Positions 18,846-27,228 of a stretch of 35,642 bases of DNA are shown in pieces. This DNA is from Oscillospiraceae bacterium (GTDB lineage Bacteria; Bacillota; Clostridia; UBA1381; UBA9506). The notes under the pieces are model-generated. The model was given only the letters and a program-made list of their open reading frames with translations. It was not told the origin of the DNA and made no database searches. Where the stretch lies: contig SVKE01000009.1 of the NCBI GenBank assembly GCA_015068615.1, positions 1-35,642 on the forward strand, written 5' to 3'. Position 1 is the first letter of the stretch. Every line of letters starts with the position of its first letter. Position numbers and translations under genes: made by a program.

Positions 18846-19862
18846 ATGATGACATCCAGAGAAAAAGCAATGGCAATTTTTGAACACAGAAGTAAAGGTG
18901 AAGGGGTGATGTGGACAGGGCATCCGAGCAACGCCGCAGTTCCTCTGTTCGCACAGGCTTATGGAATAGAGCCTACCCGCGAGGCAATTTATAGCTATTT
19001 AAATGACGACTGCCGATGGATCGTCGCCAACAGCGGTTGGAAGCATCCAGAAGGAAAGCCCTTTTTCGATTATTCCTGGGGTATGGAAAAGAGCCGAAAT
19101 TTAAGCTCAGAAGGCTGTTTTGCCAACGCGGAAGACCCCAAAGAGCTGGATGCCTACCCTTGGCCGGATGTTAAATATTTTGATTTCACCGATGTATATG
19201 AAGAAATTGAAAAATTCTCTGACAAAATGGTCTTTACGGGAATTTGGACCTGTTTCTTTCATGACGTGTGTGATTTTCTGGGAATGGAAAACTACTTTAT
19301 CCAAATGCACGAAAATCCGGCGTTGGTAGAGGCGCTTACCGAACGGATTGTTGACTTCTATGTGGAGGCCAGCGACAAATTCTTTGCAGGCTTGGGCGAC
19401 CGGGCTGACGTTATGTTCTTTGGTAACGACTTGGGTACACAACGGGATTTGATCATATCCCCGGATGCATTTCGCAAATTCATTCTCCCTTCCATCAAGC
19501 GTTTGGTTGCAGTAGGTAAAAAATATAACAAGAAGGTAATGGTGCACTCCTGCGGTTCTATTTACCGGATTATTCCGGATTTGATTGAAGCCGGAGTCGA
19601 TATTCTCCACCCGCTACAGGCACAGGCTGCCAATATGAGCGCCGATCATTTAAAGCAGTTCAAAAGTGACCTTGCCTTTGTGGGCGGCATCGATGCTCAG
19701 TCTTTCTTTGTTAATGCCACGCCGGATGAGGTGCGGGCAGAAGTGCACCGTGTGAAGGATATTTTGGGACCCAATATTATTATCTCGCCCAGTCATGAAG
19801 AGATTTTGCCTAACGTTCCGCCAGCGAATATTTTGGCAATGGCACAAGCAAGCAGGGAATAG
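18846..19862 (+). CDS. Uroporphyrinogen decarboxylase (UroD/MtaA-like) family methyltransferase
   Basis: UroD-family features including VMVHSCGSIYRIIPDLIEAGVDILHPLQ and GGIDAQSFF; start at or near MMTSREKAM. Confidence 0.85.
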   Translation: MMTSREKAMAIFEHRSKGEGVMWTGHPSNAAVPLFAQAYGIEPTREAIYSYLNDDCRWIVANSGWKHPEGKPFFDYSWGMEKSRNLSSEGCFANAEDPKELDAYPWPDVKYFDFTDVYEEIEKFSDKMVFTGIWTCFFHDVCDFLGMENYFIQMHENPALVEALTERIVDFYVEASDKFFAGLGDRADVMFFGNDLGTQRDLIISPDAFRKFILPSIKRLVAVGKKYNKKVMVHSCGSIYRIIPDLIEAGVDILHPLQAQAANMSADHLKQFKSDLAFVGGIDAQSFFVNATPDEVRAEVHRVKDILGPNIIISPSHEEILPNVPPANILAMAQASRE

Positions 19863-20028
19863 GAACTCTCGCAGAAGGTTCCTTTACCATAAGCAGACTT
19901 TGGCTGCATCTTAGTTCTATTTCCACCTGAATACTATAGATAATGTCGTTTTCCTAATTGATTTTATCAAACGTCCTTTTAACATAAGAAAACACTTATA
20001 TCACTTAAAAACGGAGGAGGAAATAAAG

Positions 20029-21513
20029 ATGAAAAAGTACATAGGCTACATTCCCGCGGTATTGTTTACGGCATTTTATCTCGCTGTTGGCGTGACAGGT
20101 GCAAGCCTGACGTTCTCCGTGGTTTTACTGTGGCTTGCTTGTATGTGGGCCTCTGCTCTGCTGCTCCATAAGGGCGCCTTCTGGGGCGGCATCTTCGGAC
20201 TGCTTCCTGCCATACATATGGTCTACATGGGAACGCAGCACGCAGGCCAGGTCATTAACATTGAAATTCCTCTTGGAATTATACTGATCCTCTTTTACGG
20301 CATTTTCGGCTTCTACCTTTGGAAAAAGCGAAACGATATGCCAAAAATAGAAAATAAAGAAATTGTGATAATGGTTGTTAAGGTTGCCTTGACGATTGCC
20401 GTTTTAATGGCAAGTGCTTATATAGCTGTAATATCAGGTATGATTTTAATATCTGAGGGCATACATCAAGTTTTTGCTTATATCGGCATGCTTGTTATTC
20501 CGTCTTTATTCCTGCCCTTGATATGGCTTAAAAAACGAAAGAAATTCATTTTGATTTGGCTGATACCCGCTGTCATCTATTTCATCGCGTTTGGCATCCA
20601 TTACGGCATGAAAAAACATGAGGAAAGCATCACCATCAACACAGCGCCGAATATTAAGGTTTCCGAATATTTGCCCTTTGATGAGAACTCCAAAATCGTA
20701 AAGCTCGACAGCAAAACCCTGAAGCTGACGGAAAACCTGCCGAGAATTGACGGCGCCGCAGCCTTCTTCCCCGTGTACTCGGCATTTGTCAATGCCGTTT
20801 ATCCCGAGGACACAGAGCTTGCATATAATGGCGTGTTCGACTACAGCAACACAACGGCTGGCTATGCTCGTTTAGCACGAAGAGAAAAGGATATTTTCCT
20901 CGGCGTTTATCCTTCCGAGGAGCAGATGGCCTATGCAGAAGAGGAAAACACCACCTTTATTTATACTCCCGTAGGCATGGAGGCGTTTGTGTTTTTTGTG
21001 CATAAGGATAACCCTATTGAGAATCTTACAACGGAGCAAATTCAGGGCATCTATGCAGGAGAAATCACCAACTGGAAGGAGGTCGGCGGCAGGAACGAGG
21101 AAATCGCCGCCTTCCAGCGGAATGAAGGTAGCGGCAGCCAGAGCATGCTAAAGCGCTTTATGGGCGATACACCCATTATGGAGGCTCCCACCGAGATGAT
21201 AAACAGCATGATGTCCGGCATCATTGAAAAAGTCTCCGATTACAAGAGCAAATCCAATTCCATCGGCTTCTCCTTCCGCTATTATGTCGAGGGAATTATA
21301 CAAAATCCCGATATAAAAATGCTTTCGGTTGATGGCGTGGCACCCACGGCAGAAAATATTAAAAACGGCACCTATCCCATCCTCACACCGATGTACGCTG
21401 TGACATACGAGGGAAACCCCAACGAGAATGTTGACAGGCTACTGGAGTGGATATTGTCGGAGGAAGGACAGTACATCATCGAGGAAACAGGCTATGTCGG
21501 CATCACCGGCTAA
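20029..21513 (+). CDS. Multi-TM membrane protein with C-terminal PstS-like substrate-binding domain
   Basis: N-terminal ~200 aa with multiple hydrophobic segments; C-terminal EAFVFFVHKDNPIENLTTEQIQGIYAGEITNWKEVGG...FQRNEGSGSQSMLKRFMG; RBS GGAGGAGG. Confidence 0.85.
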   Translation: MKKYIGYIPAVLFTAFYLAVGVTGASLTFSVVLLWLACMWASALLLHKGAFWGGIFGLLPAIHMVYMGTQHAGQVINIEIPLGIILILFYGIFGFYLWKKRNDMPKIENKEIVIMVVKVALTIAVLMASAYIAVISGMILISEGIHQVFAYIGMLVIPSLFLPLIWLKKRKKFILIWLIPAVIYFIAFGIHYGMKKHEESITINTAPNIKVSEYLPFDENSKIVKLDSKTLKLTENLPRIDGAAAFFPVYSAFVNAVYPEDTELAYNGVFDYSNTTAGYARLARREKDIFLGVYPSEEQMAYAEEENTTFIYTPVGMEAFVFFVHKDNPIENLTTEQIQGIYAGEITNWKEVGGRNEEIAAFQRNEGSGSQSMLKRFMGDTPIMEAPTEMINSMMSGIIEKVSDYKSKSNSIGFSFRYYVEGIIQNPDIKMLSVDGVAPTAENIKNGTYPILTPMYAVTYEGNPNENVDRLLEWILSEEGQYIIEETGYVGITG

Positions 21514-21526
21514 GGAGGACTAGGGC

Positions 21527-22747
21527 ATGGAAAAAAGATGTTTTTCCCTTTTGTTGATGGCTCTTTTATGCATCGTACCCACAGCAGTCTTTTCAGAAAA
21601 CGGTGACATCATCGGCCATATTTATTCCACGGATATTTCCGCCTATATTGGCAAGGTGCCCATTGATTCTTACAACATCGGTGGCAAAACCGTCATCATC
21701 GCAGAGGATTTAAATGCCTCGGGCTACTGCCATTCCTATGAATATGATGACGAGGCGCGCCTGCTCAACATCAGGGCAAGCTTTTACGAGCCCTGGGGTG
21801 AATATGCTGAAATTCCCCGGGGTAAGCCGGGCAAAATTCTCGGCGATGTCTATGCCACCGATATTCAGGTGCTCTATAACGGCATTCCCGTCACCGGCTA
21901 TAACATCGGCGGCCGGACGGCCATCTGCATTGAGGAGCTGGGCGAGCTCACAGGCAGCCCTCATGAAGCCTATGGCTATTCTAAATATCTGGTAAAGCAC
22001 GCATGGGATGAGGAGGAAAGAACCATCCGCCTGATGCCCTTCACGACCAATCTGGAGGAGATTATGGGACTGAACCTGTCCCGCGCTAAATATACCTTTG
22101 CAGATAATGTGCTCCGCGTCATCCCGGATGACACCGTTGTACATAGTTCCATCGCAGCCTCTGTGGAGGGGTTGCCTTCGGAAAATAATGCGGCATATGA
22201 GACGGGCTACGCCACACACTGGTTCTCCGAGGCCTTTGGCGATGCCAAATACCGCATGGCGCCCCTGTACCTAAAAGCCGGCGATAGCACGACGGAAATC
22301 GGTAGCGTAGTCACTGTGAAAAGCAGCAGCCTGTATTCCCATCCGCCAAAAGAAATATATGAAAATACCTACATGCATATTGACAACCCGGAGGCTGTTC
22401 TGGCTCTTGCCAAGGGTGTGCGAACACCCATGAAGGGCTACGAGGAGGCGGTGAGCGAGCTGACAGAGACCTACACGGAGGTGAAGCGACTGGAGCTTCC
22501 CGAGTATACAGTTCTCCATATAAAGGATGAGACCGGCACGGATTTTGTATATGCCGTGAAAAAGACCGGTGGCTGCCTGTTGCTTGACCGCTACGGTGAT
22601 GATTATCACAAGGACCGCATCGTGGACATTCTCCCCGGTGACGAGCCGCATCAATCCGTCACAACCCTCTACCCCTTTGCAGACCCCCATGGAAAATCCG
22701 TCACCATGCATGGCGTACACGATCTCAGCAGCCTTTGCTTTGATTGA
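21527..22747 (+). CDS. Secreted protein with tandem stalk-like repeats
   Basis: N-terminal signal-like MEKRCFSLLLMALLCIVPTAVFS; internal duplication GDIIGHIYSTDISAYIGKVPIDSYNIGGKTVIIAEDL / GKILGDVYATDIQVLYNGIPVTGYNIGGRTAICIEEL. 13 nt after the preceding ORF. Confidence 0.75.
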   Translation: MEKRCFSLLLMALLCIVPTAVFSENGDIIGHIYSTDISAYIGKVPIDSYNIGGKTVIIAEDLNASGYCHSYEYDDEARLLNIRASFYEPWGEYAEIPRGKPGKILGDVYATDIQVLYNGIPVTGYNIGGRTAICIEELGELTGSPHEAYGYSKYLVKHAWDEEERTIRLMPFTTNLEEIMGLNLSRAKYTFADNVLRVIPDDTVVHSSIAASVEGLPSENNAAYETGYATHWFSEAFGDAKYRMAPLYLKAGDSTTEIGSVVTVKSSSLYSHPPKEIYENTYMHIDNPEAVLALAKGVRTPMKGYEEAVSELTETYTEVKRLELPEYTVLHIKDETGTDFVYAVKKTGGCLLLDRYGDDYHKDRIVDILPGDEPHQSVTTLYPFADPHGKSVTMHGVHDLSSLCFD

Positions 22748-22765
22748 TAACCAAAGACTGTAGAA

Positions 22766-22798
22766 AAAGGGGCTGTAGCATTTTGCTACAGCCCCTTT
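22766..22798. terminator. Bidirectional hairpin terminator related to the MITE-like repeat terminus
   Basis: AAAGGGGCTGTAGC ATTTT GCTACAGCCCCTTT, exact reverse complement of the copy-1 left hairpin (3580-3612), between convergent ORFs. Confidence 0.85.
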
Positions 22799-22807
22799 GT
22801 TTATGTA

Positions 22808-23722
22808 TCACTGTTGTAAAAAGCGGCAAGCCGCAAGAGCAGCCACAGCGCCGTCTGCGGTCGCTGTTGTCACCTGCCGAATTGCCTTGGTGCGGCAATC
22901 TCCGGCGGTGAAAATACCGGGCTCACTTTGTGGGATGCAATCCTCACCGGAAATAATATAGCCATTCTCATTGAGAGCCACAGCACCGGCAAAGGGCTCG
23001 TTGTCTGCCACCTGACCGATGGCAACGAAAATACCATCTACCGCAAGCCGGCTTTCTGTGCCTGTTTCCTCATTTTTCAGCACAATGCCCTCTAAAAGCG
23101 AATCGCCTAACAGCGCAGTCACCACAGTGGAAAGAATAATCTCCACATTCTCACGGGCCTTTAAATCCTGCACCAAGCGCTCCTCGCCGGTGAAAAAGGG
23201 AAGGTTCTGCACCACATACACCTTGCTGCAGCCGGCAGCAAGTAGCAGCGCCTCCTGCAAGGCCGAATTGCCGCCGCCGATGACGGCCACGGTCTTGCCC
23301 TTATAAAAGGCCCCGTCGCAAACCGCACAATAGGAAACCCCTTCGCCGGTCAGCTCCATCTCCCGCGGAAGCCCCAGCATCCGATGCCGGGAGCCTGTGG
23401 CCAGAATCACCGTTTTACCACTATAGCTTCCGTTTTCGCCCTGTACGGTAAAGCTACCGGCGCTGCCGGTGATGCCAATGGCTGTATCCAGCTCTATCTC
23501 GGCACCCTGCGCTAACGCCTGCTCCACCATTTTTTCGGCTATCTCATTACCGCTGGCGGTAGGAAAGCCGGGGTAATTCTCCACCAGAGGCGAATGCGTA
23601 ATCTGTCCGCCAAAGGTGGATTTTTCTAAAATTAATACAGTTTTCTCAGCGCGGCGTCCGTAAATCGCGGCCGTGAGGCCGGCAGGCCCCGCACCGATAA
23701 CAATAATATCATACATATTCAT
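22808..23722 (-). CDS. trxB: Thioredoxin-disulfide reductase
   Basis: IIVIGAGPAGLTAAIYGRRAEK, redox CAVC (SYCAVCDGAFYKGK), VAVIGGGNSALQEAL, GIFTAGDCR. Confidence 0.95.
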   Translation of the reverse strand: MNMYDIIVIGAGPAGLTAAIYGRRAEKTVLILEKSTFGGQITHSPLVENYPGFPTASGNEIAEKMVEQALAQGAEIELDTAIGITGSAGSFTVQGENGSYSGKTVILATGSRHRMLGLPREMELTGEGVSYCAVCDGAFYKGKTVAVIGGGNSALQEALLLAAGCSKVYVVQNLPFFTGEERLVQDLKARENVEIILSTVVTALLGDSLLEGIVLKNEETGTESRLAVDGIFVAIGQVADNEPFAGAVALNENGYIISGEDCIPQSEPGIFTAGDCRTKAIRQVTTATADGAVAALAACRFLQQ

Positions 23723-23724
23723 GC

Positions 23725-26109
23725 TTATACACGCACCATCGATTCTGTATAGGCTCGGATGTTGGACAGATTGACAATTTTCTGTACCTTTCCGTCTGCA
23801 ATCTGCAACAGAGTCGGCGCCTGACGCACCTCATATTCCTCTGCCAGCTCAGGATTTTCCGTGGCCAGAACCGTTTCATACCGCAGCCCGGCCTTGTCCA
23901 GAAAATGCTTGGCCATCTTACAGTTCGGGCAAGTTTCGGAGACGAAGAGAATCAGCTTGTTCTCGTCATTACAAAGCAACTCAGCATCAGCTGCCGATGC
24001 CTCCTGCATGGCCTCATCGAACTCCATATCGCCAAATTTTTCAGGGTTATACACCAAACGATCCTTATACTCTTGCGCCTTACCATCGTTCCAGTTCTGC
24101 ACGGGACGATAGTAGCCCGTGATGCGGCTGTAAATCTCCGTGGTCTGTCCGCAGGCAGGACAGCTGGACACCTCCCCGGCAATATAGCCGTGGTCACGGC
24201 AAACAGAATAAGTCGGAGAAAGGGTGTAATACGGTAGCTTGTAATTTTCTGCCACCTTGCGGATTAAGGCCGCCGCGCTCTTCCAGCTGGGCAGCTTTTC
24301 ACCCAGGAAGGCATGAAATACGGTGCCGGAGGTATACAGGGTTTGCATTTCATCCTGCACATCAAGGGCTGCAAAAATATCATCTGTGTAGCCCACCGGC
24401 AGGTGAGAAGAATTGGTGTAATAGGGCGTGCCGCTTCCCTTTTCCGAGGCAGTGATAATTTCGGGATAGCGTGCCACGTCGTGCTTGGCCAGACGATAGC
24501 TGGTGGACTCTGCCGGCGTTGCCTCCAGATTAAAGAGATCGCCGTATTTTTCCTGATAATCCGAAAGACGCTCACGCATGTGATTTAACACTCTCTTGGA
24601 AAATTCCTGCGTCACGGTCTTGGTCATATCCGCACGGATCCACTTGGCATTTAAGCCGGCCTCGTTCATACCCACCAGACCGATGGTGGAGAAATGATTT
24701 TCAAAGCTGCCGAGATACCGCTTGGTATAGGGATACAGACCCTCATCCAGCAGCTTGGTGATGATCTGGCGTTTTACGTGCAGCGAACGGGCAGATACAT
24801 CCATCAATCTGTCAAGACGGGCAAAGAAATCTGCCTCATCCTGCGCAAGGTATGCAATTCTGGGCAGGTTAATGGTGACAACACCAATGGAGCCTGTGCT
24901 CTCGCCGCTACCAAAGAAGCCGCCGGTTTTCTTACGCAGCTCACGCAAATCAAGACGCAAACGGCAGCACATGCTTCTAACATCGCTGGGCTCCATGTCG
25001 CTGTTAATATAATTGGAGAAATACGGCGTTCCGTATTTAGATGTCATTTCAAACAGGAGCTTGTTATTTTCTGTTTCAGACCAGTCAAAATCGCGGGTGA
25101 TGGAATAGGTCGGAATCGGATACTGGAAGCCGCGGCCGTTAGCGTCACCCTCCAGCATGGTTTCAATAAAGGCCTTGTTGACCATATCCATTTCCTTTTT
25201 GCAGTCCTTATATTTAAAGGGCATTTCCTTGCCGCCTACAATGGCATTGAGCTCCGCCAGATCGTTCGGCACTGTCCAGTCTAAGGTGATGTTACTAAAG
25301 GGTGCCTGTGTGCCCCAGCGCGACGGAGTGTTAACACCATAGATAAAGGACTCTATACATTTTTTAACAGATTCATAATCCAGATTATCGGCCTTAACGA
25401 AGGGCGCAAGATATGTATCAAAGGAGGAAAAGGCCTGTGCACCAGCCCACTCGTTCTGCATAATACCCAAGAAGTTCACCATCTGGTTGCAGAGGGTGGA
25501 TAAATGCTTGGCCGGGGCGGAGGTAATTTTACCGGTCACACCGCCGAGACCCTCTGTAATCAGCTGCTTTAAGGACCAACCGGCACAATATCCGGTCAGC
25601 ATGGAGAGGTCGTGAATGTGAATGGCTGCCTCCTTATGTGCAGAGGCAATCTCATCATCATACACCTCAGACAGCCAGTAGTTGGCCGTAATCGCACCGG
25701 AATTGCTGAGAATTAAGCCGCCTACCGAATAGGTTACGGTGGAATTCTCCTTCACGCGCCAATCATTGACATTAACATAATTGTTAACGGTTTCTTTATA
25801 GTCAAGATAGGTGCTCTGCATGCTACGCAGCTTTTCGTGCTGACGGCGATACAGAATGTAGGCCTTGGCCACATCCGCATAACCAGCCTGCACCAGAACA
25901 GACTCCACGCTGTCCTGAATGTCCTCCACAGCAATTTGGTCATCCTTAATTTTTGGTTCAAAATCCGCTGTGACTTTTAGAGCCAGAAAGTCAATTAAAC
26001 TGGGGTTATAATTTTTTTCCTGCGCGTCAAAGGCAAGGGTGATGGCGTCACAAATTTTTTTCAAATCAAAGGCGACCGTTTTGCCGTTGCGCTTTAAAAC
26101 TGTGTACAT
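23725..26109 (-). CDS. nrdD: Anaerobic (class III) ribonucleoside-triphosphate reductase with C-terminal thioredoxin/glutaredoxin-like domain
   Basis: N-terminal ATP-cone, SMCCRLRLDL, CxxHGYIAGEVSSCPACGQTTEIYSRITGYYRPVQNWNDGK, then LILFVSETCPNCKMAKHFLDKAGLRYETV...QAPTLLQI. Confidence 0.96.
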   Translation of the reverse strand: MYTVLKRNGKTVAFDLKKICDAITLAFDAQEKNYNPSLIDFLALKVTADFEPKIKDDQIAVEDIQDSVESVLVQAGYADVAKAYILYRRQHEKLRSMQSTYLDYKETVNNYVNVNDWRVKENSTVTYSVGGLILSNSGAITANYWLSEVYDDEIASAHKEAAIHIHDLSMLTGYCAGWSLKQLITEGLGGVTGKITSAPAKHLSTLCNQMVNFLGIMQNEWAGAQAFSSFDTYLAPFVKADNLDYESVKKCIESFIYGVNTPSRWGTQAPFSNITLDWTVPNDLAELNAIVGGKEMPFKYKDCKKEMDMVNKAFIETMLEGDANGRGFQYPIPTYSITRDFDWSETENNKLLFEMTSKYGTPYFSNYINSDMEPSDVRSMCCRLRLDLRELRKKTGGFFGSGESTGSIGVVTINLPRIAYLAQDEADFFARLDRLMDVSARSLHVKRQIITKLLDEGLYPYTKRYLGSFENHFSTIGLVGMNEAGLNAKWIRADMTKTVTQEFSKRVLNHMRERLSDYQEKYGDLFNLEATPAESTSYRLAKHDVARYPEIITASEKGSGTPYYTNSSHLPVGYTDDIFAALDVQDEMQTLYTSGTVFHAFLGEKLPSWKSAAALIRKVAENYKLPYYTLSPTYSVCRDHGYIAGEVSSCPACGQTTEIYSRITGYYRPVQNWNDGKAQEYKDRLVYNPEKFGDMEFDEAMQEASAADAELLCNDENKLILFVSETCPNCKMAKHFLDKAGLRYETVLATENPELAEEYEVRQAPTLLQIADGKVQKIVNLSNIRAYTESMVRV

Positions 26110-26243
26110 TCTTCTCTCTCCTTGTCTGCATAGTAAATTGAGTTGTCAATAATGCCCTGCCTCGTCTGTGTAATTTCACCAAATTGTATCATTCACTGCT
26201 GCTTCTGCGAGCCTAAAAAAGGGCAAAAAATCCTACGGTTTAC

Positions 26244-26272
26244 AGTATAGCACAGAAATAGAGAAAATGCAA
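26244..26272 (-). promoter_or_regulatory. Sigma-A-type promoter for nrdD-trxB
   Basis: Minus strand TTGCAT - 17 nt - TATACT, about 135 bp upstream of nrdD. Confidence 0.6.
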
Positions 26273-26355
26273 CCCCAAAAACAAGATATTGTATAATTTT
26301 GTTAACTATGCACAATTCGATACCAAAATATGGTGGTTGAAAAAAACCGTAAATC

Positions 26356-27048
26356 CTACATTTCGCGCAGCTCTGCCCGCGGCAGAAGGGGCCTGATGCG
26401 CTCTAAAATTGCGTGCATATCTGCTTTATCCCAGCCGTGGAGGCCCTGACAAATCAAGCCGCCCGTGTCCTTAAATTCCTGCAGGAAATAAGGCATGTCG
26501 CCGGAAATCCACTCTGCCAGCCTCAGCATGCTGTCTTTCGAATGGAATTCCCGCACCACCGTGGTGCGAAATTCAAAGCTGACTGTGCCACGCTTTAAAA
26601 ATGCAATGCTTTCATTAATTTTGTCCAAATCAATTTCTTTAAGTCCCGTGGTCGCAGCATATTGTGCCGGTGCGTTTTTAATATCCATCGCTACATAGTC
26701 CACAAGCCCCAGCTCACAGAGCCGCTTTAAAATCTTTGGCTCGTAGCCGTTGGTATCCAGCTTAATGGCAAAGCCAAGGTCGCGGACAGCACGCAAAAGC
26801 GTCTCCAGCTCCGGCTGCAATGTGGGTTCGCCGCCGGTAATGCAAACGCCATCTAAAATACCCTGACGCCCCTGCAAAAAGTGTAAAAGTGCCTCCTGCG
26901 TCATACCCTCCTCCGGCCGCGACCCGGTGACCAGAGCTGCATTATGGCAAAAGGGGCATTTAAAATTGCAACCCGGCAGAAAGACAGTACAGGCCACCTG
27001 ACCGGGAAAATCCAATAATGTTAGCTTTTGCAGACCGGCAATTTGCAT
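26356..27048 (-). CDS. nrdG: Anaerobic ribonucleoside-triphosphate reductase activating protein (radical SAM)
   Basis: FLPGCNFKCPFCHNAAL (CxxxCxxC), GVCITGGEPTLQ. Confidence 0.93.
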   Translation of the reverse strand: MQIAGLQKLTLLDFPGQVACTVFLPGCNFKCPFCHNAALVTGSRPEEGMTQEALLHFLQGRQGILDGVCITGGEPTLQPELETLLRAVRDLGFAIKLDTNGYEPKILKRLCELGLVDYVAMDIKNAPAQYAATTGLKEIDLDKINESIAFLKRGTVSFEFRTTVVREFHSKDSMLRLAEWISGDMPYFLQEFKDTGGLICQGLHGWDKADMHAILERIRPLLPRAELREM

Positions 27049-27080
27049 GTTCCTTCTCCTCCATTTGTTTTTTCAATCAC

Positions 27081-27220
27081 AAAAAAGGGGTTGTCTCAAT
27101 AAACATTTAAAAATGTAGGGGTCGATGCCTACATCGACCCGAAAAACGGGCTGATGTGGGCACCAGCCCCTACCAAAGATTTTTATACATTGATTCATTT
27201 AAAGAGACAGCCCTTTTTAA
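27081..27220. repeat. Inverted-repeat-bounded element between nrdG and the parE-like gene
   Basis: Ends AAAAAAGGGGTTGTCTC and GAGACAGCCCTTTTT are near reverse complements; interior has GGGTCGATG CCTA CATCGACCC and GGGCTGATG TGGG CACCAGCCC hairpins. Confidence 0.75.
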
Positions 27221-27228
27221 ATAACCGC

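Noticed and set aside
19107-19610. 167-aa minus-strand ORF opposite the UroD-family gene
   Set aside because: Antisense shadow ORF.
24694-25284. 196-aa plus-strand ORF opposite nrdD
   Set aside because: Antisense to a highly conserved gene; no motif recognised.
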